From contig NZ_JAOAUU010000109.1 of the NCBI RefSeq assembly GCF_030157465.1, positions 10,301 to 44,080 of the forward strand: a stretch of 33,780 bases of DNA. Direction: 5' to 3'. Position 1 is the stretch's first letter. Each line of letters opens with the position of its first letter. The position numbers were made by a program, and so were the translations under genes. Positions 17,081 to 23,977 of this stretch are shown here, piece after piece. Source of the DNA: Zoogloea sp. GTDB taxonomy: Bacteria > Pseudomonadota > Gammaproteobacteria > Burkholderiales > Rhodocyclaceae. The notes below the pieces were generated by a model. It was given only the letters and a program-made list of their open reading frames with translations. It was not told the DNA's origin and ran no database searches.

Positions 17081-17554
17081 TTATTGGGGCCGGCCGGTGG
17101 TCGCGATCATGCGGATGATGCGAACCGTATCCACGTCCGACTCCCGGTACGCGGCTTTGACGAACCCTGAAACCTGCATCACGTCTCCCGGCGCCATGCC
17201 TTCCGGCAGCGTGGTTTCGTAGGTGAAACGCAGATAGAGGCCCATGGCCTCGGGTTCTTCGAGGCGAATGATCAGTTTGCCTCCAGCGTGCTCGGCGTTG
17301 GCTGCCGACTCGAACCGGACCCATTCGTGATGCTCCAGGGTCACCGTATCGCGAATTCTTGCCGTACCGAAGTGAAGCTCGCGCTCGATCTGGCCGGCAG
17401 TCCGGGAAAGGATCACGCAACGATCGAGGCCCGGCAAAAACAGCGTGGGCTCATCAACCCGGTGCATCAGACCAGACCAGACCTGCTCGCGACTGAGGAT
17501 CTCGGCGAGCGGGTTCAGGGGATCGTTGATCTCGATGAGGTGTTCAAAACGCAA
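17081..17554 (-). CDS. DUF1857 (SRPBCC superfamily) protein, TTG start
   Basis: The 157-residue protein matches the DUF1857/AtaL-like group of START/SRPBCC fold proteins. It begins (M)[11 protein letters not shown] and has [19 protein letters not shown], then the central [14 protein letters not shown]. The function of the group is unknown; the fold forms a hydrophobic ligand pocket. The frame has no ATG near the expected N-terminus. The start is TTG at 17554, supported by GGGAG six bases upstream and by the family start. It lies 54 bp upstream of the aminotransferase on the same strand and may be cotranscribed with it. Confidence 0.82.
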   Translation of the reverse strand: MRFEHLIEINDPLNPLAEILSREQVWSGLMHRVDEPTLFLPGLDRCVILSRTAGQIERELHFGTARIRDTVTLEHHEWVRFESAANAEHAGGKLIIRLEEPEAMGLYLRFTYETTLPEGMAPGDVMQVSGFVKAAYRESDVDTVRIIRMIATTGRPQ

Positions 17555-17698
17555 AAGCGGCTCCCGAAGTCAGCCGCGGAGTGTATCGGTTCTTTGACAC
17601 GCTCGTCAGCCTGATCAGGGCCTGATTTAACGAACTTCGTCAAAAAATCAGCCTTGCTGAAAAACAGGCCCAGGCCGTGAAGGCGGCAGAGGTGGTTT

Positions 17699-17774
17699 GT
17701 TATGTTTTTTCTTTTATATATATAAGACTATGTTAACTATGCTCGGACTGTTTCTGTGGATAACCCGATAAAAC
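17699..17774 (+). repeat. AT-rich/DnaA-box module, copy A
   Basis: A T-run followed by CTTTTATATATATAA leads, 44 bases from its first C, to the perfect DnaA box at 17755, and ATAAAAC begins 13 bases after the box start. Copy B at 18288-18361 repeats the same order with spacings of 43 and 13. The intervening bases match only partly, so this is an old duplication or a convergent architecture. It lies in a 397-bp spacer (17555-17951) that otherwise contains no gene. Confidence 0.7.
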
Positions 17775-17940
17775 CTTTTACATTCAATTGCATCCGAGCG
17801 GGAAAAAGCTCTGGAAAGAGGGCTTGTTGTGCAGGGGACAAAATGGGGAGGAATTTTTCCGGTCTTCGTGCTTTCCGGTTTGTCCACATTTTTTGCCACC
17901 GTTAACAGCCGGCTTGTGCACAGATTCGCCTGAAAGCCGC

Positions 17941-17970
17941 GATGCCAGGCCTCAGGCCAGGCCTGGCATC
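17941..17970. repeat. Perfect 12-bp inverted repeat spanning a stop codon
   Basis: Arms GATGCCAGGCCT (17941-17952) and AGGCCTGGCATC (17959-17970) enclose six bases that hold most of the TGA stop codon of the small minus-strand gene. The last codons of that gene therefore form one arm of a strong hairpin in its mRNA. No T-run follows on either strand, so it is not a classical intrinsic terminator. Confidence 0.75.
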
Positions 17971-18221
17971 GGGTACTTGCGACAAAAATAGGCGTAGGAC
18001 TTGCGCAAATGCTGTTCGCGACCGACCTGACCCTGTTCGGTCGCGGCAGCAAGCTGGTCGCGGAACATTTCGTGCAGCAACTGAATGCCCCGTTCGCTCC
18101 TCAGGAGCCCCCTGGCCATTTCGGTCGCCTCGGCGTCGGACACCCGGGTGGCGTCGTTGACGATCTGGACGGTTTCCCTGTCCAGGTCCATGAAGTCAAG
18201 CAGATCGATGATCGAGAGCAT
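17952..18221 (-). CDS. Small hypothetical protein between the two DnaA-box modules
   Basis: This 89-residue soluble protein is acidic in its first half (MLSIIDLLDFMDLDRETVQI) and basic near the end (REQHLRKSYAYFCRKYPMPG). It has no signal peptide or membrane segment and appears mostly helical. AAGGAAG lies just before the ATG at 18221, and codon choice is like that of its neighbours, so it is probably real. I do not recognise the family. Its place between two AT-rich DnaA-box modules makes a role connected with replication worth asking about, but nothing in the sequence shows one. Confidence 0.68.
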   Translation of the reverse strand: MLSIIDLLDFMDLDRETVQIVNDATRVSDAEATEMARGLLRSERGIQLLHEMFRDQLAAATEQGQVGREQHLRKSYAYFCRKYPMPGLA

Positions 18222-18287
18222 CAGAGTTCTTCCTTTGAAAATTCTTGCCAGGGCCGGTAGGCCCGTTACTTTGACTGTGTGAATTGT

Positions 18288-18361
18288 TAGTTGTTTTTCT
18301 TTATATATAAATACTGTTTACGTTAATGCTTTGCCGTTTTCTGTGGATAAGCCCATAAAAC
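18288..18361 (+). repeat. AT-rich/DnaA-box module, copy B
   Basis: TTTTTCTTTATATATAAA (18294-18311) is followed by the perfect DnaA box at 18342-18350 and ATAAAAC at 18355-18361, in the same order and nearly the same spacing as copy A. The spacer 18222-18511 contains no other credible gene. An ATG frame at 18436-18570 codes for 44 residues of no recognisable character. Confidence 0.7.
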
Positions 18362-18511
18362 TCAAATTTTTCATCTGCTTACCCCGTTCATAAAGTTGTC
18401 GGCAAGGCAGGGTTCGAAGTGTGGATCGATTGTTGATGAAATTTCGCCTCGCCTTGCCAGCAGGCTTTGTGCACAATTTGTACGCCCGAGTTTCCCGTTT
18501 TGTCCCCAGTC

Positions 18512-19657
18512 TTGCCATCTACCGCTCCTTGCAGCCCGCGCTGGGATCTTTTTTGCTCCGTTGTGGATAACTTCGGAGACATCGGCGTGTGTTGGCGTCT
18601 GGCGCGGCAGCTGGTGCGCGAGCACGGGATTGCAGTGCGTTTGTGGGTCGATGACCTTTTGAGCACGCGCCGCCTGATTCCCTCCCTGAACGTGGAGCTG
18701 GCCGTTCAGAGGATCGACGGCGTGGAGATCGTTCACTGGACAGACGCCCCGCGGGCCAGCGATCCCGGCGAGGTGGTGATCGCTGCTTTTGCCTGCGCCC
18801 TGCCGGACGCCTTCGTCGAGGAGATGGCCGTGCGAACGCCGCGGCCGGTGTGGATCAATCTCGAATACCTCAGCGCGGAAGTCTGGGTTGCCGGTTGCCA
18901 CGGCCTGCCTTCGCCCCATCCGCGTCTGCCGCTGACCCAGCATTTTTTCTTTCCCGGGCTGGATGGCGGAACCGGAGGCCTGCTCCGCGAAGCCGATTAT
19001 GCGGCGCGCCGGGAGGCCTTCTCCAAGGAGCGCTTCCTGACGGCCATCGGCTTGCCGCCAGCCGCTTCCGGCGAGCTGCTCATTTCTTTTTTTTCATATG
19101 AAAACAACGGGTTGGACGAAATTGTCGATTGCTGGCAGCGCCATCCCGGGCCGCTCACCTGCCTGGTTCCGGAGGGACGTGTGCTGCCGCCGCTGGCCTC
19201 GGCGCTTGGAGTCGACGGCTTGCGTCCAGGTGACGTTGTGGTGCGCGGAGCCCTTACGCTGTGCGTGCTACCCTTCGTCGAACAGGCCCGCTACGACGAA
19301 TTGCTGTGGGCCTGCGATCTCAATTTCGTGCGCGGGGAAGATTCTTTCGTGCGCGCCCAGTGGGCCGAGCGGCCGTTTGTCTGGCACATCTATGCTCAGG
19401 AGGACGCCGCTCACCTGGAAAAACTCGACGCGTTTCTTGCGCGTTACGGGCAGGGACTGGAGGCTGGCGTGGCGCGGGCCCTTGGCGATTTCTGGCGGGC
19501 CTGGAATCTGGGCGTCGGCGTGGCCGCCGCGTGGCCGGCTTTCCAGGCGGCTTTGCCGGCGCTGAAAGCGCATGCCCCGGGGTGGTCGGCAAGCGTGCAG
19601 GCAGCCGGTGATCTCGCCCAAAATCTGGTGCAATTCTGCAAAGCTGAGATAGAATAA
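18512..19657 (+). CDS. earP: EF-P arginine rhamnosyltransferase EarP
   Basis: EarP transfers rhamnose from dTDP-L-rhamnose to Arg32 of elongation factor P, the modification needed to relieve ribosome stalling at polyprolines. The family N-terminus [20 protein letters not shown] is present, with the catalytic Asp in its DNFGD motif. The C-terminal sugar-nucleotide site shows [17 protein letters not shown]. Length from TTG 18512 is 381 residues, usual for the family. No ATG or GTG exists in frame before the conserved start. TTG 18512 is the closest candidate, with TTG 18500 and 18467 further up, and none has a good ribosome site. The third DnaA box (18562) lies inside the first codons. The target gene efp follows after 58 bp. 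Confidence 0.93.
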   Translation: MPSTAPCSPRWDLFCSVVDNFGDIGVCWRLARQLVREHGIAVRLWVDDLLSTRRLIPSLNVELAVQRIDGVEIVHWTDAPRASDPGEVVIAAFACALPDAFVEEMAVRTPRPVWINLEYLSAEVWVAGCHGLPSPHPRLPLTQHFFFPGLDGGTGGLLREADYAARREAFSKERFLTAIGLPPAASGELLISFFSYENNGLDEIVDCWQRHPGPLTCLVPEGRVLPPLASALGVDGLRPGDVVVRGALTLCVLPFVEQARYDELLWACDLNFVRGEDSFVRAQWAERPFVWHIYAQEDAAHLEKLDAFLARYGQGLEAGVARALGDFWRAWNLGVGVAAAWPAFQAALPALKAHAPGWSASVQAAGDLAQNLVQFCKAEIE

Positions 19658-19715
19658 TCAGTTACGTATTCTCCGTGGCACGTGCCGCGCAATCTTTCAG
19701 CAGGCAGGAAACAGC

Positions 19716-20276
19716 ATGAAAACCGCAATGGAACTCCGCTCCGGCAACGTGATCATGGTGGGCAGCGACGCCCTCGTGGTTCAAAAAGCCGACTACAACA
19801 AGTCCGGCCGTAACGCTGCCGTGGTCAAGATGAAGCTCAAGAACCTGCTGACCGGCGCGCCGTCGGAGTCGGTTTACAAGGCTGATGATAAGTTTGAAGT
19901 TGTGGTCCTCGATCGCAAGGAAGTGACCTATTCCTACTTTGCCGACCCGATGTACGTGTTCATGGACGCCGACTACGAGCAGTACGAAGTCGAAGCCGAG
20001 AACATGACCGACGCGCTGAAGTACCTGATCGACGGCATGCCCTGTGAAGTGGTGTTCTTCAACGGCAAGGCCATCTCCGTCGATCTGCCGACCAGCGTCG
20101 TGCGCGAAGTGGAATACACCGAACCGGCCGTCAAGGGCGATACCTCCGGCAAGGTCATGAAGCCCGCGCGCATCGCACCGAGCGGCTTCGAACTGCCTGT
20201 TCCCGCCTTCGTGGAAATCGGCGACAAGATCGAAATCGACACCCGTACCGACGAGTATCGCAACCGGGTCAAGTAA
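19716..20276 (+). CDS. efp: Translation elongation factor P
   Basis: The 186-residue protein is full-length EF-P with three beta-barrel domains. It binds ribosomes stalled at consecutive prolines and promotes peptide-bond formation. The modification loop reads [12 protein letters not shown] with Arg at position 32, as expected for the EarP-modified type rather than the lysine-modified EpmA type. This agrees with earP immediately upstream. The C-terminal signature [13 protein letters not shown] is complete. A terminator hairpin follows within about 20 bases of the stop, so earP and efp form the whole unit. Confidence 0.97.
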   Translation: MKTAMELRSGNVIMVGSDALVVQKADYNKSGRNAAVVKMKLKNLLTGAPSESVYKADDKFEVVVLDRKEVTYSYFADPMYVFMDADYEQYEVEAENMTDALKYLIDGMPCEVVFFNGKAISVDLPTSVVREVEYTEPAVKGDTSGKVMKPARIAPSGFELPVPAFVEIGDKIEIDTRTDEYRNRVK

Positions 20277-20296
20277 TTCCGGATCTGCGTACTTCG

Positions 20297-20323
20297 AAAA
20301 AAGGGCCCTTGAGGGCCTTTTTT
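20297..20323 (+). terminator. Intrinsic terminator after efp
   Basis: A hairpin with A-run, GCCC stem, TTGA loop and GGGC stem, with one bulged G, is followed by TTTTTTC and another T-rich run. It starts 20 bases after the efp stop codon. Confidence 0.85.
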
Positions 20324-20381
20324 CTTTTACGGGAAAAGTCATCCTGCAAGCGGGTTGATGCGTTAGGATGGTGTGTGGATG

Positions 20382-20410
20382 TTCAAATCGAATTTTTTGT
20401 ACTTTAGAAT
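20382..20410 (+). promoter_or_regulatory. Possible sigma70 promoter of the Ala/Lys-rich lipoprotein gene
   Basis: TAGAAT (20405-20410, five of six to consensus) has a weak TTCAAA 17 bp upstream, in an AT-rich patch 35 bp before the start codon. It follows the efp terminator, as a new transcription unit would need. Confidence 0.35.
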
Positions 20411-20444
20411 CCTTTCAAATCAATAACCTGCTGGAGATACCCCG

Positions 20445-20816
20445 ATGAATACCCGTTCCCTCGCCCTTGCTGCCCTGATTGCCCTCAGCCTTGCCGCCTG
20501 CTCCAAGAAGGAAGAAGTGCCGGCTCCGGCTCCCGCCCCGGTCGTCGACGCCGCCAAGGAAGCTGCTGCCAAGGCCGAAGAAGCCGCCAAGCAAGCTGCC
20601 GAATCCGCCAAGGATGCCGCTGGCGCTGTGAAGGAAGCCGGCAAGGAAGCTGTCGATGCAACCAAGGAAGCTGGCAAGGAAGCCGTTGACGCAACCAAGG
20701 ATGCCGCCAAGGATGCAGTTGCTGCTGCAAAGGAAGCCGGCAAGGAAGCCGTTTCCGCCACGGCTGATGCCACCAAGGAAGCGGCCGACAAGGCCAAGGC
20801 TGCCGTCGGCAAGTAA
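20445..20816 (+). CDS. Ala/Lys-rich 11-mer-repeat lipoprotein
   Basis: The 123-residue protein has a lipoprotein signal (lipobox LAAC, Cys19), a short Pro/Ala linker (VPAPAPAPV) and then about 85 residues made only of Ala, Lys, Glu, Asp, Val, Thr, Gly, Gln and Ser. This part runs in an 11-residue period; the unit KEAGKEAVDAT occurs twice exactly at 63-73 and 74-84. Such repeats form long amphipathic helices, as in LEA-like and apolipoprotein-like proteins, and could lie along membranes or the cell wall. Function is unknown. GGAG precedes the ATG. Tandem terminators follow, so it is expressed alone. Confidence 0.88.
   Translation: MNTRSLALAALIALSLAACSKKEEVPAPAPAPVVDAAKEAAAKAEEAAKQAAESAKDAAGAVKEAGKEAVDATKEAGKEAVDATKDAAKDAVAAAKEAGKEAVSATADATKEAADKAKAAVGK
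20631..20696 (+). repeat. 33-bp tandem repeat coding for the 11-residue unit
   Basis: Two adjacent 33-base units (20631-20663, 20664-20696) encode the same 11 residues with only a few silent differences, which indicates a recent internal duplication in the lipoprotein gene. Looser copies continue downstream to about 20760. Confidence 0.75.
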
Positions 20817-20834
20817 TTTGCTGGCACTGCTGGT

Positions 20835-20861
20835 AAAACCGGGCCTGTGGCCCGGTTTTTT
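20835..20861 (+). terminator. Intrinsic terminator after the repeat lipoprotein gene
   Basis: AAAACCGGGCC and GGCCCGGTTTT pair perfectly around a TGT loop, ending in a six-T run. It begins 18 bases after the stop codon. Confidence 0.92.
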
Positions 20862-20864
20862 CTT

Positions 20865-20905
20865 GGGCGCGGCTGCCGGAAGGGGGCCGCGCCCGGATGT
20901 TTTTT
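20865..20905 (+). terminator. Second, tandem hairpin with T-run
   Basis: GGGCGCGGC (20865-20873) pairs perfectly with GCCGCGCCC (20886-20894), and a six-T run (20900-20905) follows five bases later. It lies only four bases beyond the first terminator, so it may act as a back-up. Confidence 0.6.
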
Positions 20906-20995
20906 GAGTGCCGCTGGCGAGGGTTTGTCCCGGTCCGCGGTAATCCTCGATTTTTGAGATGACAGCGGTTTTTCTGTCGCTGTCCGCGCAAAGCC

Positions 20996-21538
20996 ATGGC
21001 CATCAAGTCCACTATTTTTCGCGCCATACTTGGCGTTTCCGACCTTGATCGGGGTTATTACGCCGAGCACAACCTGACGCTTGCGCGTCATCCGTCGGAA
21101 ACCGACGAGCGGATGATGGTGCGCATCCTGGCCTTTGCGCTCAATGCCGACGAACGTCTGCAGTTTGGCCGGGGGATTTCCACTGACGACGAGCCGGCCC
21201 TGTGGCTGAAGGACGATACCGGCCGGATCCTCAAGTGGATCGAGGTCGGCCTGCCCGATGAGCGACTGCTGCGCCGTGCTGCCGGCCGTGCGGATGAGGT
21301 CATCCTGCTGACCTACGGCGGCCGGACTGTGGATATCTGGTGGCAGAAGGAGTCTGCCACGCTCTCCAAGCTGAATAACCTGACGGTTTTGTCGCTCGCG
21401 GTGGAGGATTCCCGTGCGCTGGCGGCGCTGGCCGAGCGGAACATGACGCTGACCTGCACGGTCCAGGACGGCCAGATCTGGTTTTCTGCCGGCGACACCA
21501 CCCTCGGAATCACGCTCCGCCAGATTTTTCCGGCCTGA
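20996..21538 (+). CDS. yaeQ: YaeQ family protein
   Basis: The 180-residue protein matches YaeQ along its length: MAIKSTIFRA, the ERMMVRILAFAL segment, and the ALWLKDDTGRILKWIEVGLP region. The fold is related to PD-(D/E)XK nucleases. A role in transcription elongation (suppression of rfaH defects) has been suggested for the enterobacterial member but is not well established. The ribosome site is weak. A long hairpin terminator follows. Confidence 0.92.
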   Translation: MAIKSTIFRAILGVSDLDRGYYAEHNLTLARHPSETDERMMVRILAFALNADERLQFGRGISTDDEPALWLKDDTGRILKWIEVGLPDERLLRRAAGRADEVILLTYGGRTVDIWWQKESATLSKLNNLTVLSLAVEDSRALAALAERNMTLTCTVQDGQIWFSAGDTTLGITLRQIFPA

Positions 21539-21566
21539 GGCTTTCTAAGCCTTTCGATATACCCAA

Positions 21567-21609
21567 AAAGGGGCCCTGGAAACGATTCAGTCGTTTTCAG
21601 GGCCCCTTT
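21567..21609 (+). terminator. Long hairpin after yaeQ
   Basis: AAAGGGGCCCTG and CAGGGCCCCTTT pair perfectly, and the stem continues inward through AAACGA/TCGTTT with single-base mismatches to a five-base loop. Only three T follow, but the A-run before the stem makes it work from either direction. Confidence 0.75.
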
Positions 21610-21723
21610 GCCTGCACTGCGTGATATCCGTCACAACCCAAAAAAGTTGTCATGCGGCATTTTCATCACCATTTTGCATAATCTCACAATTCATTTGTCA
21701 GATTATTTTTCATGAGTCTGGCA

Positions 21724-21767
21724 CGACATGGGTATGTGCCATCCGACTTCGGATGCACATCGTGTCG
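21724..21767 (+). promoter_or_regulatory. Hairpin in the leader of the degenerate receiver gene
   Basis: The core CATCCG-actt-CGGATG (21740-21755) extends outward through ATGTG/CACAT with one bulged C, and through CGACA/TGTCG with a small internal loop. It ends 30 bases before the start codon at 21798. The spacer 21539-21797 has no other gene, and the stretch 21640-21715 is AT-rich, so the promoter probably lies there and the hairpin is in the 5' untranslated RNA. Confidence 0.45.
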
Positions 21768-21797
21768 ACTCACCGAAATGGAAGCAGGGATTTCCCC

Positions 21798-22391
21798 ATG
21801 TCGACAGCCGTCCTGTTTGTTACCCGGGATGCCGGAATTGTGCCGCCCGGTATTGCAAAGAATTCAAGGGTGACCGATTCGATCGAGGACGCCCTGAACT
21901 TGTGCGCATCCGCGAGTTTCGGCGCCGTCTTTTGCGACGCGGCATCGCTCGCCGATGGAGGCAGCGGCTTCCGTCTCGGGCGTCAGATGCGCCGTAACGG
22001 CATCTCCATCCCTTTGTTCCTGATGACAAACTCGATCTTGTCCAGCATGGAGGGCGTGGCGGCAGCGTCGGGCGCCACCGGCTCGATCAGCAGAACCGCG
22101 ACGGCGATCCTGGAGGCGTTGCGATCGGTTGCCGCCGGGGCCGCGGTGTCGGAGACGGTAGCCAGAATCGACCGGCCGCTTCCCGAGATCGATCTGGTTA
22201 TCGAGCGGGCGCGGGTTGTGCTCAAAAAATATGCCGGCCCGGTGGCCAGCATGATGATCGACGACGTGCTCGACGAGCTTTATTCAAAGTACCCGAACGG
22301 AATTCATGTCGATGTCTTTGTCGATGCCGTGGTGCTCCATGTCGGCAACGGCAAGGCCCGTGCCGATTTTCTCCGTGAACTGCTGGTCTGA
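21798..22391 (+). CDS. Degenerate receiver-domain protein with an unidentified C-terminal domain
   Basis: From the ATG at 21798 (AGGGA seven bases upstream) the protein has 197 residues. Residues 1-110 follow a response-receiver pattern: TAVLFVTRD as strand 1, FGAVFCD with D47 at the phosphoacceptor place, and IPLFLMTN as strand 4. The usual lysine of strand 5 is missing, where GSISR is found instead. After a linker, residues 130-197 form a separate alpha/beta domain with YAGPVASMMIDDVLDELYSK, which I do not recognise. It has no DNA-binding domain. It lies 12 bp before the DUF3365 sensor gene and probably works with it. An in-frame extension upstream to 21621 is not convincing. Confidence 0.7.
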   Translation: MSTAVLFVTRDAGIVPPGIAKNSRVTDSIEDALNLCASASFGAVFCDAASLADGGSGFRLGRQMRRNGISIPLFLMTNSILSSMEGVAAASGATGSISRTATAILEALRSVAAGAAVSETVARIDRPLPEIDLVIERARVVLKKYAGPVASMMIDDVLDELYSKYPNGIHVDVFVDAVVLHVGNGKARADFLRELLV

Positions 22392-22403
22392 TTTTCCCTC
22401 CCC

Positions 22404-23369
22404 ATGATCGCCTTCAAGAAGCTTCCCCTTTCGTATCAGTTCGCCATCCTGCTTTTCGGCCTGGGGTGTATCGCGGCGCTGAGTGGCTACCTGATCGGTT
22501 CCTCGGTCTACGTGAGCGAAACCCGCAACCAGGCCCGTACCGTGGCGGACATGGTGGATAACTTCGGACAGTGGGCAACCCGCTACCGGGGTGTCTGGGT
22601 CAAGGATGATCCCCGTGATCCCAGGCTCGAAGTGGGCAGCTTCCTCGAGCGCGAGGCGTCGTCGATACAGGGCGGCGACTCGACCACGGCCCCCAATGTG
22701 GCTGCTTTCCATCGCAAGAATCCGGCCCTCGTGCAGCGCGAACTGTCCGATATCACGATGGCTTCGCCGGCCAAGGCAAAATTCCGCATGACGTCCGACC
22801 GCTTCATGAACCCCAACAACGCGCCGAGCGAATTCGACAAGGTGGCGATGGGCGTGATCCGCGATTCCGGTGCATCCGAATACAGCGAAGTGCGCGGTGG
22901 TCAGCTGCTCTACGCGCGTCGGTTGATTGCCGACAAGGGTTGCCTGAAGTGTCACGGCGCACCGGCTTCGGCACCCGCTGCGGTCACCGCCCTTTATCCC
23001 GGGCCGCAGGGCTACGGCTATGAGGAAGGCAAGCTGGCCGGCGTGATCAGCGTAGCGATTCCGCTAGAGTTCAGCTTTACCGGTTTCATCCAGCGTTTTG
23101 ATGCTCAGGTCTGGGCGGCGCTGGCGGCCGTGGGTCTGGGGGTGGTCGGGCTGTTGGTGTTCATTCGCCAGCAGGTGATTGTTCCGGTGCGCAGCGTACG
23201 GGCCTTTGCGCTGGCTGCATCCAGTTCCGAACCGGGCGCCAAGGTCGAAAAGGTGGATTTCATCGAGAGCGAGCACACCTCGGCCAATGAAATCCACGAA
23301 CTCAACACTGCGGTAAAGGCGATGCATACGTCCATCGACTACCTCTACCGCAAGATGATCAAGCGCTGA
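22404..23369 (+). CDS. DUF3365 (Tll0287-like) membrane sensor with a c-type haem motif
   Basis: This 321-residue protein has an N-terminal membrane helix (about 12-34) and a periplasmic DUF3365 domain. That domain contains the haem c attachment motif C180-L-K-C183-H184 and the typical WATRYRGVW and FHRKNPALVQR stretches. A second membrane helix follows (about 237-254), and a cytoplasmic tail of about 65 residues has a HAMP-like start (VPVRSVRAFA) and ends in a short helix. There is no kinase or methyl-acceptor domain, so the signal must pass to another protein, perhaps the receiver protein encoded just upstream. Redox or gas sensing through the haem is a family-based inference. Confidence 0.85.
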   Translation: MIAFKKLPLSYQFAILLFGLGCIAALSGYLIGSSVYVSETRNQARTVADMVDNFGQWATRYRGVWVKDDPRDPRLEVGSFLEREASSIQGGDSTTAPNVAAFHRKNPALVQRELSDITMASPAKAKFRMTSDRFMNPNNAPSEFDKVAMGVIRDSGASEYSEVRGGQLLYARRLIADKGCLKCHGAPASAPAAVTALYPGPQGYGYEEGKLAGVISVAIPLEFSFTGFIQRFDAQVWAALAAVGLGVVGLLVFIRQQVIVPVRSVRAFALAASSSEPGAKVEKVDFIESEHTSANEIHELNTAVKAMHTSIDYLYRKMIKR

Positions 23370-23377
23370 GGCGGATC

Positions 23378-23971
23378 ATGGAAACCATCGACCCCATTGC
23401 CCTTGCCCGCGTGCTGCTGATCTATGTGCATGTGCTGGCCATTGCCGCTGCCGCCGCTGCTGTCGCTTTTGGAGATTTTGCGATCTTCGCCAGGCAGCGC
23501 ATCGACAGGAACATGCTCGAAACGGCGTCATGGTTTGCCAGCGTCGCCCTTGCTGCGTTGTGGATCAGCGGGCTGACGGTGATCATCATGGATATCGGCT
23601 TCGACCTGCAGCAACTCGCCGACAAGCCCAAGCTGCTGGCCAAGCTGACTGTGGTGATGGTGCTGACCGTCAACAGCCTGGCCCTGCACTGGCTGGCGTT
23701 TCCAAGGTTTTACCAGCCGCAGGCGGACGCCCTGCGGGCTGCCACCTTGCCGGCCGTTTTCGGTGCCGTGAGTGCCACGTCGTGGATATACGCGGCCTTT
23801 GTCGGTGTAGCCAAGCCCCTTGCGGTGGTTCTTGGCTACAGCGGCTTCATCGGTTTGTTTGCCTTGCTGCTGCTGGGGGCGGTTGCGCTGGCCCTGCTTA
23901 CCGTGCGCCCCTGTCTCGCCAGCCGCATGGGTTCAGTTCAGGTTTCCGGCGGTAGTGTCGTGGCGGGATAG
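23378..23971 (+). CDS. Small multi-pass membrane protein of unknown function
   Basis: The 197-residue protein has about five hydrophobic helices. Histidines occur within or at the ends of helices (YVHVLAIA, SLALHWLAF), as in cytochrome b-like or CopD-like proteins, but I cannot assign a family firmly. The ATG at 23378 begins eight bases after the TGA of the DUF3365 gene, with GAGG contributed by that stop region, so cotranslation is likely. A haem-binding or electron-transfer partner for the c-type sensor is possible. Its end is only six bases from the end of the convergent acyltransferase gene. Confidence 0.75.
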   Translation: METIDPIALARVLLIYVHVLAIAAAAAAVAFGDFAIFARQRIDRNMLETASWFASVALAALWISGLTVIIMDIGFDLQQLADKPKLLAKLTVVMVLTVNSLALHWLAFPRFYQPQADALRAATLPAVFGAVSATSWIYAAFVGVAKPLAVVLGYSGFIGLFALLLLGAVALALLTVRPCLASRMGSVQVSGGSVVAG

Positions 23972-23977
23972 CGCCGC

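Larger units (their letters stand above)
17697..18570. other. Candidate chromosomal replication origin (oriC)
   Basis: Three perfect DnaA boxes, all reading TGTGGATAA on the plus strand, lie at 17755-17763, 18342-18350 and 18562-18570. A one-mismatch box TTGTCCACA in the opposite orientation is at 17880-17888, and two copies of TTGTGCACA are at 17914-17922 and 18467-18475. Two AT-rich stretches (17705-17725 and 18294-18313) could serve as unwinding elements. A GATCTTTTTT run at 18545-18554 recalls the E. coli 13-mers. Gene direction changes here from mostly minus to mostly plus. Hand counts in noncoding spacers show A over T and C at or above G on the left (9061-9228, about 42 A to 13 T) and T over A, G over C on the right (20862-20995, about 35 T to 15 A). 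No dnaA gene is visible, so this remains a candidate. Confidence 0.6.

Noticed and set aside
18436-18570. ATG frame of 44 codons just before earP
   Set aside because: It is in another frame, has no family signal and overlaps the earP start. I do not think it is the true earP N-terminus unless a base is missing.
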